Shown here: in pieces, positions 7,790 to 16,591 of the stretch
How positions within the stretch are numbered: position 1 is the stretch's first letter
Layout: every line of letters starts with the position of its first letter
Assembly: GCA_012274445.1 (NCBI GenBank)
Contig: JAAROD010000038.1
Coordinates: 1 to 51,120 of the forward strand
Origin: Sclerotiophoma versabilis
Taxonomy: Eukaryota > Ascomycota > Dothideomycetes > Pleosporales > Didymellaceae
Length of the DNA: 51,120 nucleotides
Reading direction: 5' to 3'
Notes under the pieces: model-generated
The model's database searches: none
What the model saw: the letters and a program-made list of their open reading frames with translations, nothing else
What the model was told of the DNA's origin: nothing
Program-made: the position numbers and the translations under genes

Positions 7790-10700
7790 GTAACTTTATG
7801 GCAAGTATATAAAGAGACTATTATGGAAAAAAAGCTGTATATTAAACCATTAGTACCGTAAAAATGATGGAGTAATGTCCATATAGTAGGGAAAATGGTA
7901 GAAAAAATTCTATAAAAAGAAACGAAGTGAATTGAAGTATCTTAGTAGCTTCAGGAAAATAAATCAAACGAGATTCTATTAGTAGTGTGAATGAAAATAG
8001 ATAAAGGCTTAAAGTAAAATGGATACATCTGTTTGAATATAGGGGAACCTTCCTCTAAGCCTTAATATAATATACAAGTAATAGAGAAAAGTACTGTGAA
8101 GGAAAATTTGTAAGTAGTAGTCTTATAAGCAGCTCGAGCTAAGTTTAATAAACATATAAGAGCGTACCTTTTGTATAATGGGTCAGCAAGTTCTAGTTAG
8201 ATGCAAGCAAATACTCATTGTTATAAAAACAATTAATTTGCCTAGATAATCCAATTATTAAGTAATGAATTAGTATCTAATTAGAGACCCGAAGAGTAGT
8301 GATCTTACCATGGTCAGGCTTATAAAAGGCCGAATGGGTTATCGTTGTAAAGATATCCAAAGAACTGTGGTAAGTTAGTGAAAGACAATCCTGACTACTA
8401 TAGCTGGTTTTCCGCGAAACATATGTAAGTATGTAGTTTAAATTACATCATAGCAGGTACAGAACTGTAATCTCGGACAATTTGTGCATTTTCATTCCTA
8501 GAGGGTAAACTTATCCTCTATAGGATGGTAATGCCTTGTGCATATGGGGGGGTCGTGAAGACTCTATTCGCGAGTATTTGCTCTCGGAAGGGCAATGATG
8601 AATGTTGAACTATCAGACATTTAACGATAAGGTTGTGTGTCAAAAGGGAAACAGCCCAGAACAAGTGTTTAAGGTTCCAAAGTTTTTGTTAAGTGAAAGT
8701 AAGGAAGTATTTAAACGATACAACCAGGAAATAGGCTTAGAAGCGGCCATTTTTTAAAGACCTCGTAACAGAGCACTGGTTCAAAAGGTTAGTAAAATAA
8801 CCTATTTAGTTAAAAGCGCCGAAGATATAACGGATCTAAACAAAACACCGACACCTTGTCCATAAAAAATACTAGGTTACCTTTGATTAAAAGGTAATTC
8901 TATGTACTATACGTAAACACTAGTTACGTATTATTTATGGGGTAGCGGAACATTGGGTAAATAGGATTAGAAACAAAGGAAATAAAAAAGGTATTTGTAC
9001 TTGGGGGGTGAAAATACCATTAGCTGTAAAAAGCTAGAAAATCCATTAACCCTTTGCAACTACGGGAAAAAATAAAAGTCCAACCGTAGTTGCACCACAA
9101 AGCACTACCATTAGTAAATAATAGGTAGGAAAAGGGAAGTACATAAGTTTCAACATAACTACAACGTAGTTTGATCGCTAACTAGCGCTAGTCCAGTATA
9201 TCCCAAGCGAGAATGCTGACACGAGTAACGAAAAAGAGGATGCCGAATAGGACCTCTCGCCTTAAGCTTATGGAAAAGTGATTCGGTCTCTAAATTTAAC
9301 CTAAAGGATAAAATGATGAGAAGATTAGATGTGACAACATAAATAAATAGAGTAAAATGTTCTGGAAAAGCATAAAATCTAAATAAGGGAAAAACGGATA
9401 ATAACCGAAAAAAACCGATAAAGAAAAAAACTAATAAGAATTAATTTTCCTTAAAAATTGAAATAAAAAAAACCGTACCTAAAAACTACCACAAGTAAGC
9501 TAGTAGAGAATACGAAGGCGTTTGAGCTAACAATCATTAAGGAACTCGGCAAATTGACACCGTAACTGAGGGAAAAGGTGTGCCATTCCTACTGATTAAT
9601 ATCAGTTTAGGAAGAGGAGACATAAAATGGTGTTGCACGACTGTTTAATTAAAACACAGCACTTTGCGTAAGATGTAAATCAATGTATAGAGTGCGCTAT
9701 CTGCCCAATGATGGCTGGTTAACGGATTTACTTAAATGACTAAGATAGTTTAGGTTTTGAAGGAACCCCCATTGAATGGCGGCCTTATCTATAAGGGTCC
9801 TAAGGTAGCGAAATACCTTGGCATTTAAATGATGTCGCGCATGAATGATCTCACGATGCAACAGCTGTCTCAATGATTGGCTCAGTGAAACTGGAATGGC
9901 AGTGAAGATACTGCCTATCTCTAGATAGACGAGAAGACCCCATGCAGCTTTACTGTTACTAGTTATAGGGTATAATGTAACAGGTTTTAGAGAATAAGGT
10001 AGTTGCTACGACAAAATTGAAACACCTTTACTCTGGTTGTTATATCAGTAGAATAGGTTACAGATTTGTAACTGACGTCTGAATGTAATCCACAAAAGGA
10101 GAAGGATCACTAGATTCTTCTCAGGAGACAATGGCTAGCAGATGGTTTATGCGGGGCACAGATCCCATAAAGAGTACCTGGGAGTATCCAAATTTATTTT
10201 TGTAATATGCTATACGCAAATTATATAAAGCTTTTATTAACTAATTGCTTTATATGGTTTAATTTTTGAATTACTATATGTAGTTTGTTATTTTTTATAT
10301 TTACTTTATTAACCTTAATAAAAGTATCTATAACGAATTCAGTTATATTTCTATTTAAGTTAGAACTAAAACAATTTAATATAAGTAAGATTTTACCTAT
10401 GTGGAAAATAGGTGTATAGATAATAGTAAGTGTTACTATTATTTGTTATTTTTTTTAGAAAAATGATATTGATATATACTTCCAAAGTTTAATGGCTTAA
10501 TCTTGCTTTACTGTTTGACATACACGTCTATCAGTTGCGTAAGCAGGGCATAAAGACCGCAAGACGCAGTAAGGAAAGGTCTTGTATTATTGAAAAAGCT
10601 ACGCTGGGGATAACAGGCTAATTGCGCAAGAGAGTACAAATTGAGTGCGCAGTTTGGCACCTCGATGTCGGCTTAGCTCATCCACATGAATGCAGGAATC

Positions 10701-11236
10701 ATGAAGGGTACGACTGTTCGTCGATTAAAGAGCTACACGAGCTGGGTTAAATACGTCGTGAGACAGTATGGTTTCTATCTTCTAGAGGAAATTAGAGTAA
10801 AATAAGGATAGCCCCTTCGTACGAAAGGAGTTGGGTATGGTAACCTATGGTTTACCTGTTGTTTATACGCTTAATATTAACCTGATAAAATTACGGTGAG
10901 AATAGGTGCTCTTTACTAAGTAGATAGGAAAGCTACTGAATAAGGAGAGTAATAAAAATGAGATTTACTCATTTCCTATTGGAACTAGAAATGGTAATAC
11001 TTTTATACTCAAGTATTTATGAATAGTATAGGCACGGCAGGAAAGCTATGTTAGTTAAGATAAGTGCTGAATGCATTTAGGCACGAAGCTTACCTTAGGA
11101 TACTCTTAGAAACGTAGTATAACATTACGAATCCACATCTCGCTATCCTTAAGGCTAGTAAACTAGTCTAAAATAGCAGAGGGGATAATAGGCTTTGGCT
11201 GAAAGGGCTTTGATGTTCTTAGGTACAAAGTACTAA
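7790..11236 (+). rRNA. rnl: Large subunit ribosomal RNA (mitochondrial)
   Basis: Conserved blocks include gacgagaagaccccatgcag (domain V entry), ggggataacaggctaattg (10606-10624), the peptidyl-transferase loop region cgtcgtgagacagtatgg (10753-10770), and the sarcin-ricin type loop cgtacgaaaggag (10818-10830). Between gagtacctgggagtatcc and gcataaagaccgcaagac there is an AT-rich expansion of about 300 nt (10195-10500), much longer than in bacteria and read here as a variable-domain expansion. No intron is required to join the conserved blocks. Ends are approximate. Confidence 0.95.
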
Positions 11237-11310
11237 TTTTTTATAACTAGATTATCTATCTGGTTATTTTATTAACTAAATAACATATTTATCATTAAAA
11301 ATACATTAGT

Positions 11311-11385
11311 TAGCCTGGTTTGCATAATAGTAATGCACCCGTTTTGTAATCGGAAGATATGAGTGCAATTCTCGTACTGGGCTAT
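11311..11385 (+). tRNA. trnT: tRNA-Thr(UGU)
   Basis: Acceptor tagcctg/tgggcta, anticodon stem with three G-C pairs (ccg/cgg) and loop tttgtaa giving UGU. The two lower anticodon-stem pairs are weak. Confidence 0.87.
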
Positions 11386-11407
11386 CTAGATTCCTTTTAA
11401 AATAAAC

Positions 11408-11476
11408 GCGGGTTGATGTAATAGTAACATATTTGGCTCATGACCAGAGTATAGAGGTGCAATTCCTTTGTCCGCA
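11408..11476 (+). tRNA. trnM: tRNA with CAU anticodon (Met), copy 1
   Basis: Acceptor gcgggtt/tgtccgc (last pair U-U), anticodon stem tttgg/ccaga, loop ctcatga giving CAU. Three CAU tRNAs are present, enough for initiator Met, elongator Met and a lysidine-type Ile. Which is which cannot be settled by eye. Confidence 0.88.
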
Positions 11477-11567
11477 TATACTTTTTTCGACCGTTTCAAG
11501 TAGTAGAAATCAGTAAAAAACAAAAAGAAAAAGAAACAAAAAAAACAAAAAGAAAAACAAAGAAAAC

Positions 11568-11640
11568 AAGGCTATAGCTTAATAGGTAAAGCAAGCTGCT
11601 CATAATAGCTCAGATGAGTGTTCAAATCATTCTGGCCTTA
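11568..11640 (+). tRNA. trnM: tRNA with CAU anticodon (Met), copy 2
   Basis: Acceptor aaggcta/tggcctt, D arm agcttaataggtaaagc, anticodon stem agctg/tagct with loop ctcataa giving CAU, T-loop ttcaaat. Confidence 0.9.
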
Positions 11641-12221
11641 TAAGGGGACCAAGGGAACAGATTTGCATAAATGCCAAATAAATGCAAAGTAACCCAAAGG
11701 ATAGGACTAGGGAGCGGTCTAACCTCAGCCCCCCCCCCCGAACCACTATAAAACACCTGCCCTTTGTTAACAAGTGATTCTTCGTTAAAGACTATCCCCA
11801 AGGGGCCCTAAAGGTAGCACTGAGTGAATAGGGGAAATAGTGGGAATGCTACTTCATTTTTTAGCTTTCTACAAGATTATTTTTTTGTAAAAAAAATTTT
11901 TTTTGAAGTTAACTTGTTATGCAAATTTAATTTAAAAAACAAATCCCGCTGATTGTTTTTCAGTGGAAAATTGCTCTCTAGAGAGCAATAGGAGAAGAGT
12001 AAACTTAGGTTTAAAATCAATAAAAAAACCTAAAAATGCATAGGTCACAAGTCCTTAAAGCAAAGTGAACACTATTTATTAATTAAAAAAAAAAAAGGCA
12101 AGAAAAATTTATTTTTCTTTTTAGTTATAAACTTAACGTTTTCTCCTTTGTATATAATTTGTTTAGTAAGATAATTATTAAAAGCAATAATGTACTATTA
12201 TAAGCTTTACATGAATTCTAA
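11641..12221. other. Spacer with GC-richer hairpins and a dispersed repeat
   Basis: No gene was recognised. Bases 11641-11860 are unusually GC-rich for this genome, with a run of C at 11731-11740 and inverted segments such as ccccaaggggccc. Bases 11904-12012 hold a copy of the dispersed hairpin repeat described separately. Confidence 0.65.
11904..12012 (+). repeat. Dispersed hairpin element, copy E1
   Basis: It shares agttaacttgttatgcaaat, the following acaaatccc, a hairpin (ttgctctc/gagagcaa) and aggagaagagtaaactt with copies near 20.0, 22.4, 31.6, 33.6 and 35.2 kb. Two stem-loops per copy recall the double-hairpin elements described in some fungal mitochondrial DNAs. Confidence 0.75.
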
Positions 12222-12294
12222 GGCCCAATAGTCAAGTGGTTAAGACGTAACATTTTCACTGTTAAACGCGCGGGTTCGAACCCCGCTTGGGTCT
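12222..12294 (+). tRNA. trnE: tRNA-Glu(UUC)
   Basis: Acceptor ggcccaa/ttgggtc, anticodon stem taaca/tgtta with loop ttttcac giving UUC, T arm gcggg/cccgc with loop ttcgaac. Confidence 0.93.
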
Positions 12295-12317
12295 AACAGC
12301 CATTTCTATTAGCTTAA

Positions 12318-12389
12318 GGGGATATAGTTTAATTGGTAAAACTGCGATTTTGCATATCGTTATTTTAGGATCGAGTCCTAATATCTCCA
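12318..12389 (+). tRNA. trnA: tRNA-Ala(UGC)
   Basis: Acceptor ggggata/tatctcc, anticodon stem gcgat/atcgt with loop tttgcat giving UGC, T-loop atcgagt. Reading the loop one base later would give GCA (Cys), but then the stem fails, and three clear Cys tRNAs exist elsewhere. Confidence 0.85.
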
Positions 12390-12447
12390 ATGTTAAAAGT
12401 AAATCTCAAATTATTAATTCACGATCCTTTTTAGCTAAAAAACACTA

Positions 12448-12500
12448 CCCCCTGCGGGGTTCCTTTAGGAACCTTAAGGGGTTCCCGCAAGGGAAAGAGT
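12448..12500 (+). repeat. GC-rich double hairpin
   Basis: Three short perfect or near-perfect stems follow one another: cccctgcgggg, ggttcctttaggaacc and ttcccgcaagggaa. It stands out in AT-rich surroundings and resembles the double-hairpin class of mobile mitochondrial elements. It interrupts or precedes the endonuclease remnant that follows. Confidence 0.7.
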
Positions 12501-12504
12501 TTAA

Positions 12505-12677
12505 GTTAAAAATGTCTATTGCACCTAGTCTATCTTTACCTGTTAACATAGTAGACGTTTAAATAGCTAGGGAAAACTTTGTTAATTTTAATGCACAAGC
12601 TGCTAGGTTTTTAAGTATTACTGAATGAACCATTCGTAACTATAAAAAGAGTACTGCTGTTTTTAAAATTAGATAAA
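12505..12677 (+). pseudogene. Remnant of a homing endonuclease C-terminal (NUMOD1-like) domain
   Basis: With one stop ignored, the frame reads SLPVNIVDV, then FVNFNAQAARFLSITEWTIR and NYKKSTAVFKIR. This has the pattern of the NUMOD1 helix-turn-helix at the end of GIY-YIG and HNH intron endonucleases (compare the live copies ending at 36540 and 38729). A TAA at 12560-12562 breaks it, and neither a nuclease domain nor an intron is left. It is probably debris of a lost intron or a misplaced HEG. Confidence 0.6.
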
Positions 12678-12720
12678 CTACAGTAGTTGTGTATAAATAA
12701 GGGTAATAAGAAAAAAAAAA

Positions 12721-12793
12721 GCCCAGGTAGCTCAATTGGTAGAGCGAAACTTTGAAGGTGTTTAGGTTATAAGTTCAAATCTTATCTTGGGCA
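12721..12793 (+). tRNA. trnF: tRNA-Phe(GAA)
   Basis: Acceptor gcccagg/cttgggc, D arm agctcaattggtagagc, anticodon loop ttgaagg giving GAA. The innermost anticodon-stem pair is U-U. Confidence 0.9.
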
Positions 12794-12870
12794 ATTTTTT
12801 ACATTTTTAATAAAAAAAGTTCTATATCGTTTTTTTTTTGGTTTTTCACTTTATACATACAATAAAAAAA

Positions 12871-12952
12871 ATGGGTATGCTGAAATTGGTAGACAGGTCC
12901 CGCTTAGGACGGGGTGAAATAATTCATATAAGTTCGAGTCTTATTACCCATA
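12871..12952 (+). tRNA. trnL: tRNA-Leu(UAG)
   Basis: Class II tRNA: acceptor atgggta/tacccat, anticodon stem tcccg/cgggg with loop cttagga giving UAG, long variable arm, T-loop ttcgagt. It decodes CUN. Confidence 0.92.
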
Positions 12953-13021
12953 AAAATTATAGTAATATACTATATTAATTAAAACATATGTTTACTAGTT
13001 AACTATGTTTATAATTATTAA

Positions 13022-13093
13022 TATGTAGTAGACTAATGGTAAGTCATAAATTTTTGGTATTTACTTATGGGTGTTCGAATCACCCCTACATAG
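13022..13093 (+). tRNA. trnQ: tRNA-Gln(UUG)
   Basis: Acceptor tatgtag/ctacata, anticodon stem taaat/attta with loop ttttggt giving UUG, T arm gggtg/caccc. Confidence 0.9.
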
Positions 13094-13097
13094 AAAA

Positions 13098-13172
13098 GGT
13101 GGATGTAGTTCAATTGGCAGAACAACTGTATGTGGAACAGTAAGTTCCCTGTTCGATTCAGGGTATCCTCCC
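13098..13172 (+). tRNA. trnH: tRNA-His(GUG)
   Basis: Anticodon stem actgt/acagt with loop atgtgga giving GUG, acceptor ggtggat/atcctcc with one U-U mismatch, and a C discriminator base as usual for His tRNA. Confidence 0.9.
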
Positions 13173-13561
13173 AGTATGCTTGTATAACTACAATTATTTT
13201 GGTTAAACCTGGTTTTTCTCAAAAATTCGCTGTATATTTTAGAACTACGTTTTTTTTATAAAGCTGTTCATACACTAAAACAGCTTTATGTAATACATTT
13301 ACTAGCATATAAATTTTAGCCCTACTATAGGTAAGATAAAATTTATCTTTAGATGTAAATACGTTAAATTTTGTCTTTAGCTATGAATAAGCTATACTTT
13401 GTATTTAGCTATAGGTAAGATAGAGTATACCTTTGCTATAAAATTTATATTTTTTCTTTATTAGAGGTAAAAGAGATCTTTTTCCTTTATAGATAGCCTT
13501 TGTTTAAGCTAAAATTACGTTAGATACTAGCTGGGCTACACTTTTTAACGAGAAAAAAATA
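13173..13561. other. Spacer with degenerate short repeats
   Basis: No gene. Around 13317-13450 variants of ttagctataggtaagata with gtatac recur several times. No strong fold was recognised. Confidence 0.6.
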
Positions 13562-13635
13562 AGCCAGGGTAGTTCAATTGGTAGAACATTAATTTCATGC
13601 ATTAATAGTGGGAATTCAAATTTCTCTCCTGGCTA
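13562..13635 (+). tRNA. trnM: tRNA with CAU anticodon (Met), copy 3
   Basis: Acceptor agccagg/cctggct, anticodon stem ttaat/attaa with loop ttcatgc giving CAU, D arm agttcaattggtagaac. It could be elongator Met or the CAU-Ile species. Confidence 0.88.
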
Positions 13636-13742
13636 TAGGAAATATCTTTTTTTATATACTTCAAAGTTAACTAACGATTTACAGCTTAGTAAACTACGGG
13701 TTAAAAAAAAGGCATTCCTTGAATTTTTTACATAGTATTGTT

Positions 13743-13983
13743 AAACTTGTGATACAAATGTAAATCTTACAGCTATTATAATTAGTGTTGTTAAGATAAT
13801 GATAGGAAAGTCCGGTGATTAACATATAGCTTTTTTAGTGAGGCACAAGCCTGGGTAATGCACAGAAAATTTAACAATAAAAACTTTTAGTGTTTTATTA
13901 GAATTCTGCAATAAAAATCCTTAATTAATCTTTATTTTAGTTAAATATTACACACAGGATCCGGCTTACTTGTATCCAAGTGA
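13743..13983 (+). ncRNA. rnpB: Mitochondrial RNase P RNA
   Basis: Catalytic RNA for 5' maturation of tRNAs. The two hallmark conserved regions are present in the right order: CR-I as ggaaagtccgg at 13805-13815, and CR-V as cacaggatccggcttactt at 13953-13971. Together they form helix P4. The ends pair as P1: acttgtgatacaa (13745-13757) with ttgtatccaagt (13970-13981). The caccagcc-like J/P element gaggcacaagcctgg lies between. The RNA is small (about 240 nt) and AT-rich, as in other fungal mitochondrial versions. Mitochondrial rnpB is retained in only some fungal lineages, among them Rhizopus and Mortierella. Confidence 0.85.
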
Positions 13984-14572
13984 TATCTATGTATATTACA
14001 TTACATTCATTAAACAATCTTTGCGTTTAATACTAATGATTTCACTACGTTTATACTAGAGACAGAAACCTATCTGCCTAAACCAATTATATGTTATATA
14101 AATGGTTATACCAGTAAAAATATAATTTTTATATACGCTATGGTGTAAATCACCGTAAAACACTTTTGTATTCCCTATATCAGATGTTAGTATGGTATAG
14201 CTAAACGAATTACCTTTTAGCTAGTCCCTTGTTTGTTTTTCGACGTTATTTCATAACTAGCAAAAAAAAAACTAGAGCGGGATTGACCTTTAGCTCTGGC
14301 CCCTTTTCCTAGTAATAGTGTTATAAATCAAATCGCTAGAGCTAGTTACAGAGCCATATTCTTGTAAATAAAGAGATATATCTTATGCTTTTAAATAAAT
14401 AGACATTAGTCAATAGAATCCTAGATGGGATTGTGTGCGAAGTACTGCTTATTTAATTAATTCATTATACCATAGTAATGAGTAATTGGTTTGTAAAAGT
14501 AAAAAAAACTCAGTTTACTTGCTTTTATTGTACTAACCATCATTCTTGTAGTAACAAATAATAATTATAGAA
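13984..14572. other. Spacer between rnpB and atp6
   Basis: No gene seen. Bases 14212-14322 are an inverted copy of a repeat found twice near 45.2-45.5 kb. Shared words are cgacgttatttcataactag and gacctttagctctggcccc. The remainder is AT-rich and presumably includes the atp6 leader. Confidence 0.65.
14212..14322. repeat. Dispersed repeat, inverted relative to copies at 45.2-45.5 kb
   Basis: It contains ctagtcccttgtttgttttt, then cgacgttatttcataactag and gggattgacctttagctctg, the reverse complement of sequence at about 45444-45530. It has strong internal pairing potential (ctag...ctag). Confidence 0.75.
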
Positions 14573-15349
14573 ATGTTTAACCACTACCTAACAATAGCGA
14601 GTCCGCTAGATCAATTTGAAATAAGAAACTTATTCAGTATCGATACACCATTATTAGCAAATATGAACCTATCTATTACAAACATAGGGTTATATATGAC
14701 AATTGCTGCGTTTATAGCTTTTTACTTTAGTGTTTTAGCTACTAACCATTCAAAAATTACTCCAAATAGTTGATCTTTAAGCCAAGAAACATTGTATGCT
14801 ACTATCCATAGTATCGTAGTAAACCAAATTAACAATAAAAGTGGGCAAGCCTATTTCCCATTTATGTATGCCTTGTTTATCTTTATTTTAATTAACAATC
14901 TTATAGGTATGATACCATATAGTTTTGCATCAACATCTCATTTTATATTAACATTCTCACTTAGTTTCACTGTAGTGTTAGGTGCTACTGTTTTAGGGTT
15001 CAAAGAACATGGATTAAAATTCTTTTCTTTATTTGTTCCAGCAGGTTGTCCTTTAGGGTTATTACCACTGTTAGTTTTAATCGAATTTATTTCATATTTA
15101 GCTAGAAATGTGTCTCTAGGACTTAGATTAGCAGCTAATATACTATCTGGTCATATGCTTTTAAATATTTTAAGTGGATTTACTTATAATATTATGAGCT
15201 CTGGTATTATTTTCTTTATATTAGGATTATTACCATTAGCATTTATAATAGCATTCTCTGGATTAGAACTAGGTATTGCCTTTATTCAATCACAAGTTTT
15301 TGTAGTTTTATCTTGTTCATACATTAAAGATGCATTAGAATTACATTAG
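14573..15349 (+). CDS. atp6: ATP synthase F0 subunit a
   Basis: 258 residues; this subunit forms the proton half-channels next to the c-ring. The N-terminus carries the fungal signature SPLDQFEIRNLFSI. The essential arginine helix is visible as NVSLGLRLAANILSGHMLL (about residues 180-198), and the last helix ends ELGIAFIQSQVFVVLSCSYI. One TGA codon at 14774 reads as Trp (NSWSLSQ). The length is normal, with no intron and no tail, unlike nad3, nad4 and nad5. It is followed by a decayed copy of the nad3 tail. Confidence 0.97.
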
Positions 15350-15654
15350 TTTTTAGTAAAAAAGCTCAATTTTTTATTTTTAGTTTTAGAGTCTCATGTA
15401 TAATCTATAATTTTGTAAGAATATAGTGTACTATGTCTTTATAGTTTATAAGTTTATACGACATAAAACATAAACGTGTATAGTAATTAATGTATGGAAA
15501 TATAATAACAAGCCAATACTATTTTTACTATAAAAGTGAGTTAGTAATTATAGCGTATAGATCGCAAACTATATCTGCTAGTTAAGATTATATTCTTAAG
15601 CATATAGTTTTTATTATAGACAATTTTTATACTACATAATTTATGTTATTTTAG

Positions 15655-15905
15655 CTGTAATAATGTGGATACTGATATCATGCATTGTTAACTTCAAGTT
15701 CAGCTCAATGTGTAAGTAACTCAGTTGAATTACTTACATCCAGTAGCAATATAGATGATTTATCTAATATTATAGTAAGCATTGATTCCTATAGGCCTAA
15801 ATTTGCGACTTTTATCAATAAATTTGATATTACTGTAGTTCAAAAAGGTATAAATGGAATATAAGAGTGCAATGGTAATCTTAGTAAAACTTATTTTTTA
15901 TAGTA
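15655..15905 (+). pseudogene. Decayed duplicate of the nad3 C-terminal tail
   Basis: Conceptual translation gives NNVDTDIMH and then, after a frameshift, SSNIDDLSNIIVSID, KFATFINKFDITVVQKGING and CNGNLSK. The nad3 tail at 46691-45897 reads SSDIADLANIILSIG, EFATFINKFDTTVVENGIN and SEGNLS. The match starts near taataatgtggatac and covers about 70 codons. At least one frameshift and two stops (TAA near 15692, TAA at 15862) kill it. It shows that the tail has existed as a unit outside nad3. Confidence 0.85.
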
Positions 15906-16062
15906 CGCCGTTCTCATTCTTTTGTGCATTTACCCTTTTTTTTTAAGTTCTATTACCTTATTTTTTTTTGTTCTTTATCTATAACTGTTTTTTTCATTAG
16001 TAGTTAGTGTCAGCTTTATTTTTGATACTTTAGATGTCCCGTATATTATAAAAAAAAATGTA

Positions 16063-16161
16063 ATGGATTATCCTGAATCTATTGTTAACTATGATATAGC
16101 AATATGTTTACTTTTATTATTATGATCTTTTTATAGTTATAGTAAAATCACTAAAAGATAG
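16063..16161 (+). CDS. Hypothetical 32-residue membrane ORF
   Basis: MDYPESIVNYDIAICLLLLL is followed by WSFYSYSKITKR and a stop, with one TGA read as Trp. There is one hydrophobic segment and a basic end. The open frame extends upstream without an ATG for about 24 codons. It does not show the ATP8 start (MPQL-type) and I do not recognise it. It may be the end of another decayed tail. Confidence 0.2.
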
Positions 16162-16591
16162 TTAAGCTATGGGTGAAAGTGTTATATATTTCATTAAAAC
16201 TAGTGATTGTCTAGTTAGTTTACTTTATTAGTGATTTTTATGACAATTCGTAATTTTTATGTTAATTAGTAATTTTCATGCTAATTAGTTATTTTTTATG
16301 CTAATTATTTTTTTTTACGTTTTTCGTAAACTTAACTATTTTTCGTAATAGCTTTAACACAAAACAATAATCTTTATAAAAAACCGTAGAAGACCTATAG
16401 GGAAAAAAATGTATTTTATCCGAAAAAGAACTTTTTATTTTATTTAGAAATACTAAAAGGTTAAACATACATTCCTTATAGGTATAATCTTCGATTTATT
16501 ACCATACTATACATATGGTGTTTGTGAAAAGTATAAATGATACATTATCATTTACTACGAATTAGAGGTATTTATTTATTTTGTTTTATAA

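Larger units (their letters stand above)
15350..16591. other. Long spacer between atp6 and nad4
   Basis: 1.24 kb without an intact gene of known function. It contains the nad3-tail pseudogene (15655-15905) and a tiny hydrophobic ORF (16063-16161). At 16235-16320 the phrase gtaatttttatgctaatta recurs imperfectly. I could not find atp8 or atp9 here. Confidence 0.6.

Noticed and set aside
10195..10500. Possible intron in rnl
   Set aside because: No group I or II core motifs or ORF were found in the segment, so it is treated as an expansion of the rRNA.
12287..12562. 91-codon frame across the trnE/trnA region
   Set aside because: Its first part translates tRNA-Glu and tRNA-Ala. Only the last codons carry the endonuclease remnant, which is annotated as a pseudogene.
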